Made by a program: the position numbers and the translations under genes. Positions 13,901 to 23,898 of a stretch of 64,000 bases of DNA are shown piece after piece. This DNA is from Lepidodermella squamata. Lineage: Eukaryota; Gastrotricha. Location of the stretch: NCBI GenBank assembly GCA_047495785.1, contig JBLDXI010000001.1, positions 4,464,001 through 4,528,000 on the forward strand, read 5' to 3'. The notes beneath the pieces are model-generated. The model was not told the origin of the DNA. It was given only the letters and a program-made list of their open reading frames with translations, and ran no database searches. How positions within the stretch are numbered: the stretch's first letter is position 1; each line of letters starts with the position of its first letter.

Positions 13901-14214
13901 CTCGACCCAAGCCGATCTAGTGCCAGCTGTATAGAACGGGTTGCAGATACTCCCATCGGCAAAACCCCTCCATATGATATGGGGGTTAATATTGTTATGA
14001 CATCCAGTTGATTTGTGGTGTTTTCGAAAAATGAAGATGACGATACATACCGTGGCATTTGTTCATCGAACCGCGACGGGTTAGTGAAAAACGAGGCGTC
14101 GACAAATTCGCGAAATTCTCCTACTTTGAATCCCGATTCTACGATTCCAGCGACCGATGCTAGCACCGAAAGACTGAATTGTACGAACATAATTATTAAG
14201 CACTTTGCTTTCAT
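10969..14214 (-). CDS. GABA-B-like class C receptor, copy B
   Basis: Complete five-exon receptor gene of 863 residues. Exons are 14214-13849, 13390-13235, 13185-12078, 11984-11395 and 11340-10969, with junction phases 0, 0, 1, 0. It has a signal peptide (MKAKCLIIMFVQFSLSVLAS). The extracellular Venus-flytrap domain contains LPMGVSATRSIQLALDRL, LPLILMPICADHSQF, WRTVAIIS and IWATNVYDQTLFLGYWLDAF. These align with the GABA-B ligand-binding fold (AAC.PAV.MALE, ILMPGCSS, W.KIA.I, AYDAIWALALAL). Seven TM segments follow directly, with the class C cysteine pair SSCQAFG / LYCRIDL. The tail after TM7 is short and has no obvious coiled coil. It ends in a conserved RRVSELQLHV motif. It is convergent with SLC4. 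Ligand and G-protein are unknown. Confidence 0.88.
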
Positions 14215-14429
14215 TTGACTCGTAAATGTAAATGAGAGATTGTATCGATTATCCGGAGAAAAGCCTAGCTAATTTCTCGGGTCGTCTAACGTGTACTTCT
14301 CCCGGGGGAAAGAAGAGATGAGTGGCTTCGGCTAATAGCTTAATATCAAATATAGGCGTTCCTTGACTCGGCCACTAGCCTTGCTCACGTGTTCTCGATA
14401 GTGTTGTTGGGGCCCAAGTCAGAAACGTG

Positions 14430-14454
14430 CCCGAACGCGTTCGGGTATACCCGA
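14430..14454. repeat. Two overlapping perfect palindromes
   Basis: CCCGAACGCGTTCGGG (14430-14445) is its own reverse complement. It overlaps TCGGGTATACCCGA (14441-14454), which is also a perfect palindrome. It could be a binding site for a dimeric factor or cruciform DNA. It lies about 215 bases upstream of the start of receptor B and about 220 bases upstream of a plus-strand TATA box. Confidence 0.5.
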
Positions 14455-14669
14455 GCCCGACTGGGTAATAGCGTTTTGCCTGTCCGCACTCCGGCCGTTT
14501 CAAATGCTGCCCGTATGCAGCGTTTACGTTAAATAGATGAAAATGAAGCAAATCCCGCATGAGTGGACACGGGTAAGAGCAGGTGTCAATGCGGTGAACA
14601 ATTACCGTAAGAGCTTGAGGTCTTATATTCTCAAAGCATTATAGAAGGCGGGTAGCAAACGGGACGTGC

Positions 14670-14676
14670 TATAAAA
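14670..14676 (+). promoter_or_regulatory. TATA-like box without an assignable gene
   Basis: TATAAAA in a GC-flanked context (GTGC before, CGGGC after). A matching downstream gene was not found. It may be the remains of a promoter for the broken signal-peptide-like frame near 14790. Confidence 0.25.
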
Positions 14677-15767
14677 ACGGGCATGCGACTTTATTATTTA
14701 ATCAAATCAGTTCTTAGGTGAAAATTTGTATAAAAATCAGTGAAACGCAAGTTTTGTAAAACACAGAATCGGAACAGTTTTTCGTCAAAATAATTGAAGT
14801 CGTTCTAATTCTTTTGGTTTTCTTCCTCGTCCTCCTCAATTATGATGAGGGCCGGGCCGCCGATCTTCAACTTTTCAACGAGGAGGGCGAGACGGGGGTC
14901 TCAGCCATTGCGGTTGAAATTCAAAATTTAAACTTTGTTAAAATTGGAGTTATTTTTAGATGCTGTCAGCTTGAATTAACTTCCTCATCCATGTTTCGCA
15001 ATTATCATGACGCCATCCATGACTATCGAACGCCTAATCTAATTTTCATCCCGTCATTGAATTATGGGTGGCTGTTGCGAGTATGGGGCTTTATATTGTC
15101 AAACAGTCGAAAAGGGGGGTTGCATGCTATAATAACGGTTGGGGTTCGTTCCTTCATTCGGAAAGTACGGTATTCTTCTCGATGCTTATGAACGACTTTT
15201 GGATGCGTGCAAATCCAATGCATTAAAGTTAGCAGGATTCCACCAGAATCGCGTATCATATACAGGCATTAAATTTTATGTTACGTATAGGTATTTACTA
15301 ACAAAGCACACTGATTCTCGTGATACAATCCATTTTCCTATCACCTGAGCAGGTGTAGCGGCAAAAATACAGGCAAGGATGCTCACCCGCGCAGGTAGAT
15401 GCGATGTCACGCGATTCTGCCAGTCGAAACAGGAATGTCCCAAAATTGACGCATCTGTTCTCCATAGAAAAAACTAAAGTAGCAGACATTCTGGCAGAAT
15501 GCCAACGGAAGGTATTATAAGTCGCGGTCTTTTATATTCTGCTGGAGTTCTTCTGATAATTCTTTGGCTTGATTCACCTCAATGCTTATAGAAAACAAAA
15601 TTTTATTATACTGGCTTTACCATTGCTATGCTGAATATTACTCGAAAAATACATTTGTCAGTGGAACAAATTGGGTTGATCCCACCTTAAGCTGATCATA
15701 TGAAACAATAAACGTTACTCAGCTGCTATAGACAAATGGCAAATAGGTATCTTTAGTGGTCCATATC

Positions 15768-16308
15768 CTAATCTAAGGTCGATTTGTTCGCATTGATGTT
15801 GGCAACTTCACTCTCAACGATAGCCATCATTGCAACGGAATACTTCTCCCACACGCTTTCGGTCAGCTGGCCTCCCAAAGCTCGTTTCATCGCAACCATC
15901 ATCGAATGGAAGCCTTTCTTATACTGGTCAATGTTCAAATTCCATTGCGTATGCTTCGGCATATTGATAAGTCGATGCATGGCGCCCTTGAGCGCAACGG
16001 GGTCGTCGAGAACAGCCATAATCTTGACGATAGCCGCACCTGTTTTTGCGCCTTGGATATCTCGAATGTATTCGTTGTTGGGAAACTCTGACGTTGGGAC
16101 GCCTTCCACTCTTGGAAACATGTGACGATAATCTGGATTTTCGTCCAACAATCTTTCGAGGGAAATCAGAAACTTATCGAATAATAAGTATGAGCGATAG
16201 ATACGCTTACACTTGATAGAAGGTGACCATGTTCTCTTTGAGATGCTCCTTGAAAATCGCGAAATTAGCGCGCAGAGCTGCAAAATCTTCAGTGGAAAGC
16301 GATTCCAT
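15768..16308 (-). CDS. Globin
   Basis: Single-domain heme-binding globin of 160 residues, for oxygen or small-ligand binding. Exons are 16308-16211 and 16152-15768, split by a 58-base intron in phase 2. The start is MESLSTEDFAALRANF. Pro39 and Phe45 (ENPDYRHMFPRV) fit C2 and CD1, six residues apart as in haemoglobins. Gln66 (IQGAKTGAAIVKIMAVLDD) fits distal position E7, 21 residues after CD1. His100 (LINMPKHTQW) is the proximal F8 ligand. Trp134 in SVWEKY fits helix H. A distal glutamine instead of histidine is common in invertebrate globins. There is no signal peptide, so it is probably intracellular. It lies between receptor copies B and C on the same strand, with no functional link implied by sequence. 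Confidence 0.87.
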
Positions 16309-17024
16309 GGTCGTAATAGCTTGATAACGAATTGGTCTTGGAACACAAAATAAATGTTAGCAAGAGTGCACAAGTCGCAACGCTGATGTTCGAAGCTGCA
16401 TTTATAATTGATGTTTATCCAGGGCACGACGCTACTCAACCTCGTGGTGTGTGCACGGTGCTAATCTTGTTCTTGGGAAACAATGGAGATTCTGAAACTT
16501 CTTACAGCTTACAGCGCGATCTTGTAGTTAATTGAAAAGCGTTGAAAGGATTTTTTGCCGCAATTATTTACACAAAGAAAAACAAGTGGAGATTTTGTCA
16601 TGAAAAAATCGTCCATATTCATATCATCCATTTTCGGACGCAATAGAGTTCTCGCTAGAACAATTTTATTCATTCATTCGGTGCACAGCATTAGAAGGCA
16701 AATAGACGATGTATTATAATGGGCTTGTCAACTCCAAGCCTTCGACAACCCCCAAACTGTTTATGAGACCTCATGCACGACCTCGGGACCTCAGAAAATG
16801 CCGAATTTTGTAGCTTATCGGGGGCAACCGATTTTCGATTTTCTCTCGCTGGCCTCAGCGAACATTAGCTTTCGCTATTTGGTAGGATTCTGATTCAGGG
16901 CTAATAGTTGAAAGGGCTTGGATATTTGTGAAGATGACTCATGGTCTTAAGATTTATTATTATTTGCCACAATAAAAAATAGGCTTTTAATAAAAAAAAC
17001 GTAACAGTTCAATGTGGAAATTAG
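16309..17024. other. Intergenic region upstream of globin
   Basis: About 700 bases that must contain the globin promoter. No TATA box in a sensible position and no repeat or open frame worth reporting. Confidence 0.5.
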
Positions 17025-17030
17025 TTTATT
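17025..17030 (-). terminator. Poly(A) signal of the cysteine-rich gene
   Basis: AATAAA on the minus strand, about 29 bases past the stop codon of the secreted cysteine-rich gene. Confidence 0.6.
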
Positions 17031-17058
17031 TGAGAATTCTCTATACAGCTTACATGAC

Positions 17059-17859
17059 TCATTCCGAGTCGTCTCTAACAACAGCAGAACAATACGATTC
17101 GTTGCGGCAAATAAATCTCGCGGCATCGTAAAGTTCGAAACCAAGTCGTCGAAAGCTTTCTTGACACAACGAAATTTCATTGAGCGTAGCAAACTTCATG
17201 AATCCCCCGAACGCTTGTAGAGCTTTCTTGTTCCATCCAATGCAGGATTTCTTGAATCTTGAAAACAACCATTGAGGCATAGTGTCCATCCATTCGTTAG
17301 TCATTTTGACGGGCTGTAAGTCACAAAGCAGATTCGCTCGGCATGCATTGATGGCCAACGCGTTACTCCTCGCCAGTTTTTGCGACCAAAAATGCTCGCA
17401 GGCCGCACAGGTTTTTGACGCGGATTGGTCCAAAGCTGATATCCAACGATTAATCCAAGTCGTTACGTTGCACATCGCAAGACAAACTCGATCAGAAAAA
17501 GCTGCGATTGTGCTTTGAGCAACTGAGCAAAATTTCTGATCGGTTTGCAATATCTGTGGCCGCATCACCAAGTCGCAGCCTAGTTTAACGAAATCGCCCG
17601 ATGTAGCCATCAAGTGTGAGTTTGTATCACTCAGCCAAAGGCGAAGATTTAAATCGATGCTGTGGCCAGTTGCATTGCTCCACTCTACTCGGAAACACTC
17701 CGTTGAAATTTCAGACGCGGCGGCACATGCAGAGGATACAGTGGTAGCCAAAATGTCGAAATTTGGTGACATTACTTTCCGACAAGCGTCTAAACACGTC
17801 ATGTCCGCACCTATTTTTCCGAACAGTGCGATAAAAGCTACCAACAACTGTGAAAGCAT
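17059..17859 (-). CDS. Secreted cysteine-rich protein, family not recognised
   Basis: Intronless frame of 266 residues. The chosen start gives a clear signal peptide (MLSQLLVAFIALFGKIGA), and the upstream extension of the frame is not needed. The mature part has 16 cysteines, an even number that suggests eight disulfides. They include the spaced pairs TCLDAC, VCLAMC, TCAAC and ACRANLLC. Several Asn-X-Ser/Thr sites are present (SNATG, CNVT, RNES). There is no transmembrane segment after the signal. A poly(A) signal follows the stop. The pattern resembles cysteine-rich extracellular domains found in invertebrate secretomes, but I could not match a named family. Possible roles are a secreted binding protein or an extracellular structural protein. 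Confidence 0.7.
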   Translation of the reverse strand: MLSQLLVAFIALFGKIGADMTCLDACRKVMSPNFDILATTVSSACAAASEISTECFRVEWSNATGHSIDLNLRLWLSDTNSHLMATSGDFVKLGCDLVMRPQILQTDQKFCSVAQSTIAAFSDRVCLAMCNVTTWINRWISALDQSASKTCAACEHFWSQKLARSNALAINACRANLLCDLQPVKMTNEWMDTMPQWLFSRFKKSCIGWNKKALQAFGGFMKFATLNEISLCQESFRRLGFELYDAARFICRNESYCSAVVRDDSE

Positions 17860-18557
17860 AATTTTGCGAAATTCTAATAGTGATATAAAGGCGAGAGAAT
17901 GCCAATGGTACCGAGGCTCAATGCCACTGGAGTTGAATGGAATGAGAAGAAGGTGTATAGGGTATTCAAGAGTCATTAGTATCTGCTCGAATCGTAAACA
18001 TATCATGCCATCCATTGATAAAAGGATTGTTTTGACACTCTGGGGCATCTGTGATGAGCGATAAAAAATATGTACCAGAGATTTCGAAATACATGTATAT
18101 TCTCAATGCCACGGCGTTGTTTCTTTCGGAGAGTCCAGGAGTACCGACGTCAAAACAAAGCAATCTAAAGGGAATTTGGGAGTTGGGAGTTGGGAATTTG
18201 GGGAATGTTGGCAATGATTCAATATGTGACCCTTCAAGACTTGGGAAGCACTTTTAGACGGCGTCGGTGCCGTTGACGTCTTAGATATGAAACATCTTAG
18301 ATTTGCTTCTGTAGTTACGGATTCAACGGTTTAGCGGGTGATTCTGTCTGTCAGTGGGACCAGTTTTCATATGGTACAAAGGTGTTAGACATTGTTACGA
18401 TTTAAATTCAAAGGTGTAAAATGTAAAATTAAAAATGATGTTATATAAAATTAGTGAAATATATTTGCTTAGGATTAGAATTGTATGCTTGGATGACATA
18501 TTTTCAATAATTGTTAGCAGTGCTGTAAGTCTTCCAGTAGCCAGTCAGTCTTTAACT
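17860..18557. other. Intergenic region
   Basis: About 700 bases between the 5' end of the cysteine-rich gene and the 3' end of receptor C. No feature could be supported. Confidence 0.5.
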
Positions 18558-21500
18558 TCACTCGCAACAAGTCTGGATTTGAAGTTGAATTTCGGTCACT
18601 CTCCTATCCCCGCTTGTCGATGTGTTTTGTGTTTGTCCGAAACTATTTCCCAGCGTGGTTAGATTCGACAACAAGTGCCGTTCCTTATTAAGTCTCGTCA
18701 TTGGGCCAGGCTGAAATCGCGAGCACCGAACTCGCAATTCCATTACAGTGAGACCAACCACAATGTAAGCAAACGCTAGAGCGACCCCTGAGACCGCAAC
18801 CATCAAGTGATGCTCATTGGTTACATAGATGACCGTCAAAAGCAGACACCCAGCCAAGAGTGTGGTCATTTCACAGAAAATTACTATGCCAGTAACGGAG
18901 TAACTATGTGATCTCTCCATCTTTTTGGCAATCTATGAATGAGATCAATTCGAAAATTATTAATTATATATAACGAATTCTTACCCTGATAGCACTCTGC
19001 TGCGATGCAATAGAGCCAGCGATCATCACGCATTGCAGGAGGCAAAGTTCGATGAATGATAGCAGAGCCGAACTATCTGATAGATCGATTTTACAATAGA
19101 ACTTGATTTCAACGTTCATGACATCAGGGTCTTTTTCTGATGGGCGCTGTCCAGTTTGCAATTCCAAGTACTCAATAAGCGGCAAGATGCCTCCGAGAAG
19201 AGGAAGGTTGATGAACAGCCAGAAGCAGCTTTTTCCGAGCTGTTTCAAAGAATGAGTCTCTTTCAGCCGATGCCTTTTCTCAAGCCTGAAAGCTGTGAGA
19301 ATCGCCTCCATTTTTGAATAATTGCCGGCGAATACCGCGCATAATCCCGCGAAAATAAGGACACCATAAGCTTGGCATGTGGATATTGTGTCAGAATCGA
19401 TTGAGAATGGTAGCACGAAGACCTGAAGGAGTAACAAAGAAGCTCCTATTAAGGTAGATCGACTTTGCTTGATGATCGAACACGGCATTACTGCCGAATC
19501 GCATTCTTTCGGGAGAATCAATCGAACAGTGATTCTTGAAGGGAAAACCAGAATCAATGATATTACGAGTCCAATCGCTCCGATTCCTTTGTGGTTTAGT
19601 AAAATTTGAGAGTAAGAAAGTTAAGTAAGCACTGGACACATTAAATTGAACAATTGCAGGAAATATCTTTGACTATGAGAAAAAATGAGGGGTCTTTACC
19701 GAATATTCCCCGATTATTAAAAAATTGAACCCTCAATTCCCCCGCAAGTAAATGCCTCAATCTCTCACCTGCTAGAGCTCCGTAGGTTTCGATCGATACT
19801 AGAGCAGTTACCATGCTGACCTGAGAGAATGAATCAGCGAATTTCCTACCCGTCGGAGTTCGCCATTTGATTGCCCCTGATATAGCAAACAACGGCCCTT
19901 CTTTTGAAGATTTGTTCCGCAATAGATCATAAACAGCGATGTCCGTCAAAATCAAAGTATCTCGAGAAAACTCATCAAACTGATATTGAGCGATTGTTGC
20001 AGGGTTGAAACCAAGTGTGTTGCGACCAGTATCACGGCTGAATCGATAAATGCCTCTTTGACCAATTATCGTGGGCAATGAATACAAAGCATCTCGCATT
20101 AACTCAGCGTAAACTTGAGATTCGCTGAGAAATCGGTCAGAAGCCACCGTCCAGTCAGATATTGTTTCATTTCTAGTTTCACTGAGGATTCTTTCGAACG
20201 CATCAAGCCAATAACCGAGAAAAATCGTTTGGTCGTAGATGTTAGTGGCCCAGATTTGCAGGTAGTCAAAATCATCGATTTTTTCCTTCAGGGCAGACTC
20301 GTATGCTGGGTAATCTAAACCCGTTGAATCAGTAGAGTTCTCGTCCAAATCTGACAGTGACACGTCTCCATAGAAAAACACGTTTTGAACGATCTCATGC
20401 AGCATTTCGCACGTGCACCACGAACTGATAGATTCTGATATGGCACAACTTTGCGGAGGCAACTCGCTTGCACCAATACGGCTAAAGAGAAATGCATAAT
20501 TAGGCACATACGCCCCGAATTTGTGCAGGAAACACAGCGGAACTTCTGGAGTATCGGTATGCAGCAATATGATCCGAACGCCTCTGTTGAGAATTTCCTC
20601 GACAGCACTTGAAACATCATCCGGCTCGCCTACTTTAACCTTGTTGAGCGACACAAGGCTGATCTGTCGCCTTTCTAACAAATCTACAACGATATCATCC
20701 ATGCCATTGTAGTAACTGTTCCAGTCGGATATTATTGCCACTTTACGCCAGCCATTCATCCACATAAAGTCGACAGCTGCAGCTGGAGCCATTGCTGGAG
20801 ACGCACCCATTGGGAAAAAAGCTGAGTGGACTTTCTGATTATCAACCACCAATTTGTTGACAGCGAACGACTCGAGCTAGTTTAAAGTAAAGGCATGTAA
20901 CAGTACAACAAAACCTATTCAGTACATACCGCGACCATGTTAAGCGATTTTGCTGTTAGAGAAAATATATATTGACTGAAATCAGGACAGACCGGTACGA
21001 GAATGAAAGGAAGTCGATGAATGTTGCCTTCATCGTCATGCGTGAAATTTCCGATGACTGGAGGAATGGCATAATAGTCTTCGCACTGCAAAAGATATCC
21101 CATATTGAAAAAGTAACTTAAGGAATCAATAACGTTAGGAATCAATAATAAGATGTGATATGAGCAATCTTCAATATATTGTATATTGGATTTAGCTATT
21201 GGTAACAGCGACCAACGCTCCTATGTATAATCGGATCGGTCCAGTTTCAAACAAATGAGGTACCACCAGAATGAATAGCGAGATTTTTCAAAAATAAAAC
21301 TATTCTTCCGTCTGAAGTTTGAAAAAGAAACGAAATTAATGCTATCAGATTGGGCCAAAAAGCGCACCCATGCTCATTACTGCGAAAAACTTATTTTTGT
21401 ATTAAGATTGACAGCATGCAATTTGGGATTCTTGTTCTCCTCGAGTCTTGTATGGGTACAGTAAATCTTACGCTGTCGTCGATCATTTCAAAAACGAGTT

Positions 21501-21825
21501 GGTAGTTCTGCATTAGTTTCAAGCCAGACAAGGTCAAACGATCGAGAGCCAATTGGATCGAGCGAGTCGACGAAATGCCCATGGGAAGTGAATTTCCGTA
21601 ACTGACAGGCGTCAGAATTGTAATAATTGGTAGATCACTGGTGGTGTTATCGAAAAAGGATGAAGACGCGACATAACGTGTCATATTATCAGCGAATGTA
21701 GAATGGCCTTTGATAAAGGACTCATCAACAAACTGACGGAAATCCTTCACTGTCATGCCAGCTTCAGCCTGACGCAGCATAACAATATGAGATACGATAA
21801 GAAGAACAGCAGTCATTTTAGGCAT
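18558..21825 (-). CDS. GABA-B-like class C receptor, copy C
   Basis: Complete five-exon receptor gene of 864 residues. Exons are 21825-21472, 21085-20930, 20876-19769, 19586-18985 and 18932-18558, with the same junction phases (0, 0, 1, 0) as copies B and D. It has a signal peptide (MPKMTAVLLIVSHIVMLRQA). The Venus-flytrap domain contains LPMGISSTRSIQLALDRL, WRKVAIISDW and IWATNIYDQTIFLGYWLDAF. Seven TM segments follow, with cysteines in STCQAYG and FYCKIDL. The tail shares LNKERHLLSN and RRVTEIQLQI with copy B, its closest relative here. Introns are 386, 53, 182 and 52 bases. The 182-base third intron, with a weak acceptor (ACAAAG), is the least certain junction. It still joins in frame at the residue expected from the other copies. 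Confidence 0.87.
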
Positions 21826-22893
21826 TCACAAAGTGAAAATTATGTCAACTTTGAGCACAATTGTGTGTGCCGTCAATCAAGGCTCTGTAAGCATCTGGCT
21901 AATTGCAAGAATCCGCCTGTCTGATACCTGATATGCATACACCTAATATACCCGACATGAGCCACGTCGATGTTATTCACAGCGCGAGGGTATCACATTT
22001 CCATATTTCTACCTTCAGGTTTCCAAATAACATAAGATAAGGTTACCTGATCAAAGTGTAAACCGAAAACATTTGGATCCGAAGAACCTTATCATACCTA
22101 ATCATAGGCAATCTCGCGAAAAGATGGATCGTAACACGAACGCACATTAGGAGCGCTTTGTCTAACAAGACTCGCTTACCCCGAGAGGGAATGGGCAAAG
22201 GGCTGCGTACCCATATGCATTAATAAAGTCAATATGAAAGTCAAAAATCCACCTGAACAAATTCGGAGCGTCGCTGATGATTTTTTGATAAGGTCATGAA
22301 GACTTCCTTTACTGCTTGATGAATCATCTTTTTCAAAACCAGGCATGCCTGATGTTCATTTTCTGTGATGTTACAGCCTGGTGATGTCGTTTGCCCTGCT
22401 AATGTGCAGTTTCGCTCATCAGGTTCGATGACCATTAATCGAATCGAATCTTATGGCGCTGATTCCCCTGATTTGACTTGATACTCAACCGCCTGCCATT
22501 GTTGTTTCAGAACGGGTCAATGTGACATCAAGCATCAATGCAACTGTAGCTGTAGCATCAATGCAACCGACAGTCTCGACTCTGATTCATTGCAATATGA
22601 ACACCACTTCGCTGAGATAGTAATATTGCCGCTTTTCACTATCCCTTCTTCACCTCGGAATTTCCTTCGATGCCGTCCAACAATTTCGAAATTGTATCGC
22701 TCGTTTGGTTTAAGAGAAGGTATAAAAACGCGGTTAATTCTGCATTCATCGAAATGGCGAAAAACTTCCAAGTTAATTCTGGAAAAATAAAAAATAAGAC
22801 TTTGTGAAAAAATCCGGCTCAATAAGTGCAAAGTTAAATAGTAAAATCAAGTAAAATTAAGTGATCGACTTAAGAGTTTGCACTCTCCGAAAG
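21826..22893. other. Divergent intergenic region (receptor C / membrane protein)
   Basis: About 1.07 kb between two gene starts in opposite directions. It holds a TATA box for the plus-strand gene (22721) and a short minus-strand open frame (22435-22241, 64 codons) that I do not trust as a gene. Confidence 0.45.
22721..22727 (+). promoter_or_regulatory. TATA box of the unknown membrane-protein gene
   Basis: TATAAAA preceded by GAGAAGG and followed by CGCGG. An initiator-like TCATCG lies about 25 bases downstream. The first usable ATG (22894) follows after roughly 145 bases of leader with no upstream ATG in a strong context. Confidence 0.45.
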
Positions 22894-23721
22894 ATGGTAC
22901 CGCACAGTGCACGCATCCGCTTCAGCTTGGCAATGTGCCTGGCTGTGCTTGGCTATCAATTTCAACCTATATTCTCAATGCCAACAACCCGTTTAGCCGC
23001 AGAGCCGTTAATCCAGCAGCATATCAGTTTGATTAACGCGACTGGTGATCTCTCAGGATCAGGACACACGCTACCGGCAAACAACACGGACAGTCTTGAT
23101 TACGACTCGCTTGACACTCAACCTTATATTGAACCCATATCGTTATTTTTTGGTACGATAGCGTTTATAATCATGGCTGGTTTTGCCGTGAATGCCGGCA
23201 TTCAACTATACAAAAGCTACAAAGCTTCCGAATACGCCGCTATTAAACACAACGAAGACTTGTACAAGTTCAAGTTACAGCAGGATAATAATCGAGAGGC
23301 TCAGGAGTTGGCGCAGAAGACTGAAGCTCTGCGCGAGCGGCTGCGATTGGATAACTACGAAAAGGCCAGAGCAGATAGCCGTCAGCAAAGGTTGCGGGAG
23401 AAAATCAAGGCGGAATGGGGCAACAACCGGATCGAGTTGGACACTAGAGAAGTGGACAAATTCGAGGCCGAACTGGTTTACCGTGATCGGGTGAATTTCG
23501 AGAGTAAATATCACCAGGATGTTTCTGCCGGCGATGATTATGGTACAAGGGACGATCCGCCTGGTTTCGACCTGGCCTCAGTCGACAATAATAAGGGAAA
23601 TGGGGGTGACAATAACAGCGATGACGACGATGATGAAGGGGGTGCCGCAAACAGTTTTGTGGCTTCTTCGTCGCTTTACTGTGCGTCAATTCTGCTTGCC
23701 GCGATCTCGGCCAGGCTCTGA
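22894..23721 (+). CDS. Type I single-pass membrane protein, family not recognised
   Basis: Intronless gene of 275 residues. The start is MVPHSARIRFSLAMCLAVLG, an apparent signal peptide. It is followed by a short lumenal or extracellular part with two N-glycosylation sites (NATG, NNTD) and several Ser/Asp. One strong transmembrane helix, LFFGTIAFIIMAGFAVNAGI, sits around residues 94-113. A charged, probably helical segment rich in Arg, Lys, Glu and Gln (RERLRLDNYEKARADSRQQR and beyond) follows and could form a coiled coil. An Asp-rich run (NNSDDDDDEGG) then precedes a hydrophobic C-terminus (SLYCASILLAAISARL). That hydrophobic end resembles a GPI-attachment or tail-anchor signal. A GPI signal would conflict with a cytoplasmic tail, so topology is open. 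TATA box upstream, ATTAAA downstream. Confidence 0.7.
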   Translation: MVPHSARIRFSLAMCLAVLGYQFQPIFSMPTTRLAAEPLIQQHISLINATGDLSGSGHTLPANNTDSLDYDSLDTQPYIEPISLFFGTIAFIIMAGFAVNAGIQLYKSYKASEYAAIKHNEDLYKFKLQQDNNREAQELAQKTEALRERLRLDNYEKARADSRQQRLREKIKAEWGNNRIELDTREVDKFEAELVYRDRVNFESKYHQDVSAGDDYGTRDDPPGFDLASVDNNKGNGGDNNSDDDDDEGGAANSFVASSSLYCASILLAAISARL

Positions 23722-23792
23722 ACGAATCATTGTAAAAGTTGATTGCACACTCCGGTATGACTTGTATGGTTATCATAAAACGTTTTATTGTC

Positions 23793-23798
23793 ATTAAA
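23793..23798 (+). terminator. Probable poly(A) signal ATTAAA
   Basis: ATTAAA about 72 bases after the stop of the membrane-protein gene, in TGTCATTAAAAAAG. It is the only candidate hexamer close by. Confidence 0.4.
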
Positions 23799-23898
23799 AA
23801 AGTAAACCTCAACTGATGAGTGCTTTGCAATCTTATATAATGCTGTGAACGATCCAATTTGTCGCCGGCGATGGATAGAGTTGATTTGTCAATAATTA

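Larger units (their letters stand above)
14215..15767. other. Intergenic region between receptor B and globin
   Basis: Contains overlapping perfect palindromes at 14430-14454, a TATA-like box at 14670-14676 and a second TATAAAA at about 14730. Downstream, on the plus strand, is a frame starting near 14790 that encodes a signal-peptide-like hydrophobic stretch (VVLILLVFFLVLLNYDEG) but has no ATG. No gene can be supported here. The rest (15200-15767) is unremarkable. Confidence 0.45.

Noticed and set aside
22241-22435. Minus-strand 64-codon open frame with three cysteines (NCTLAG, GCNITE, QACLV).
   Set aside because: No signal peptide, no promoter or poly(A) signal, and it lies in the spacer between two divergent gene starts. 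It is too short to support alone.
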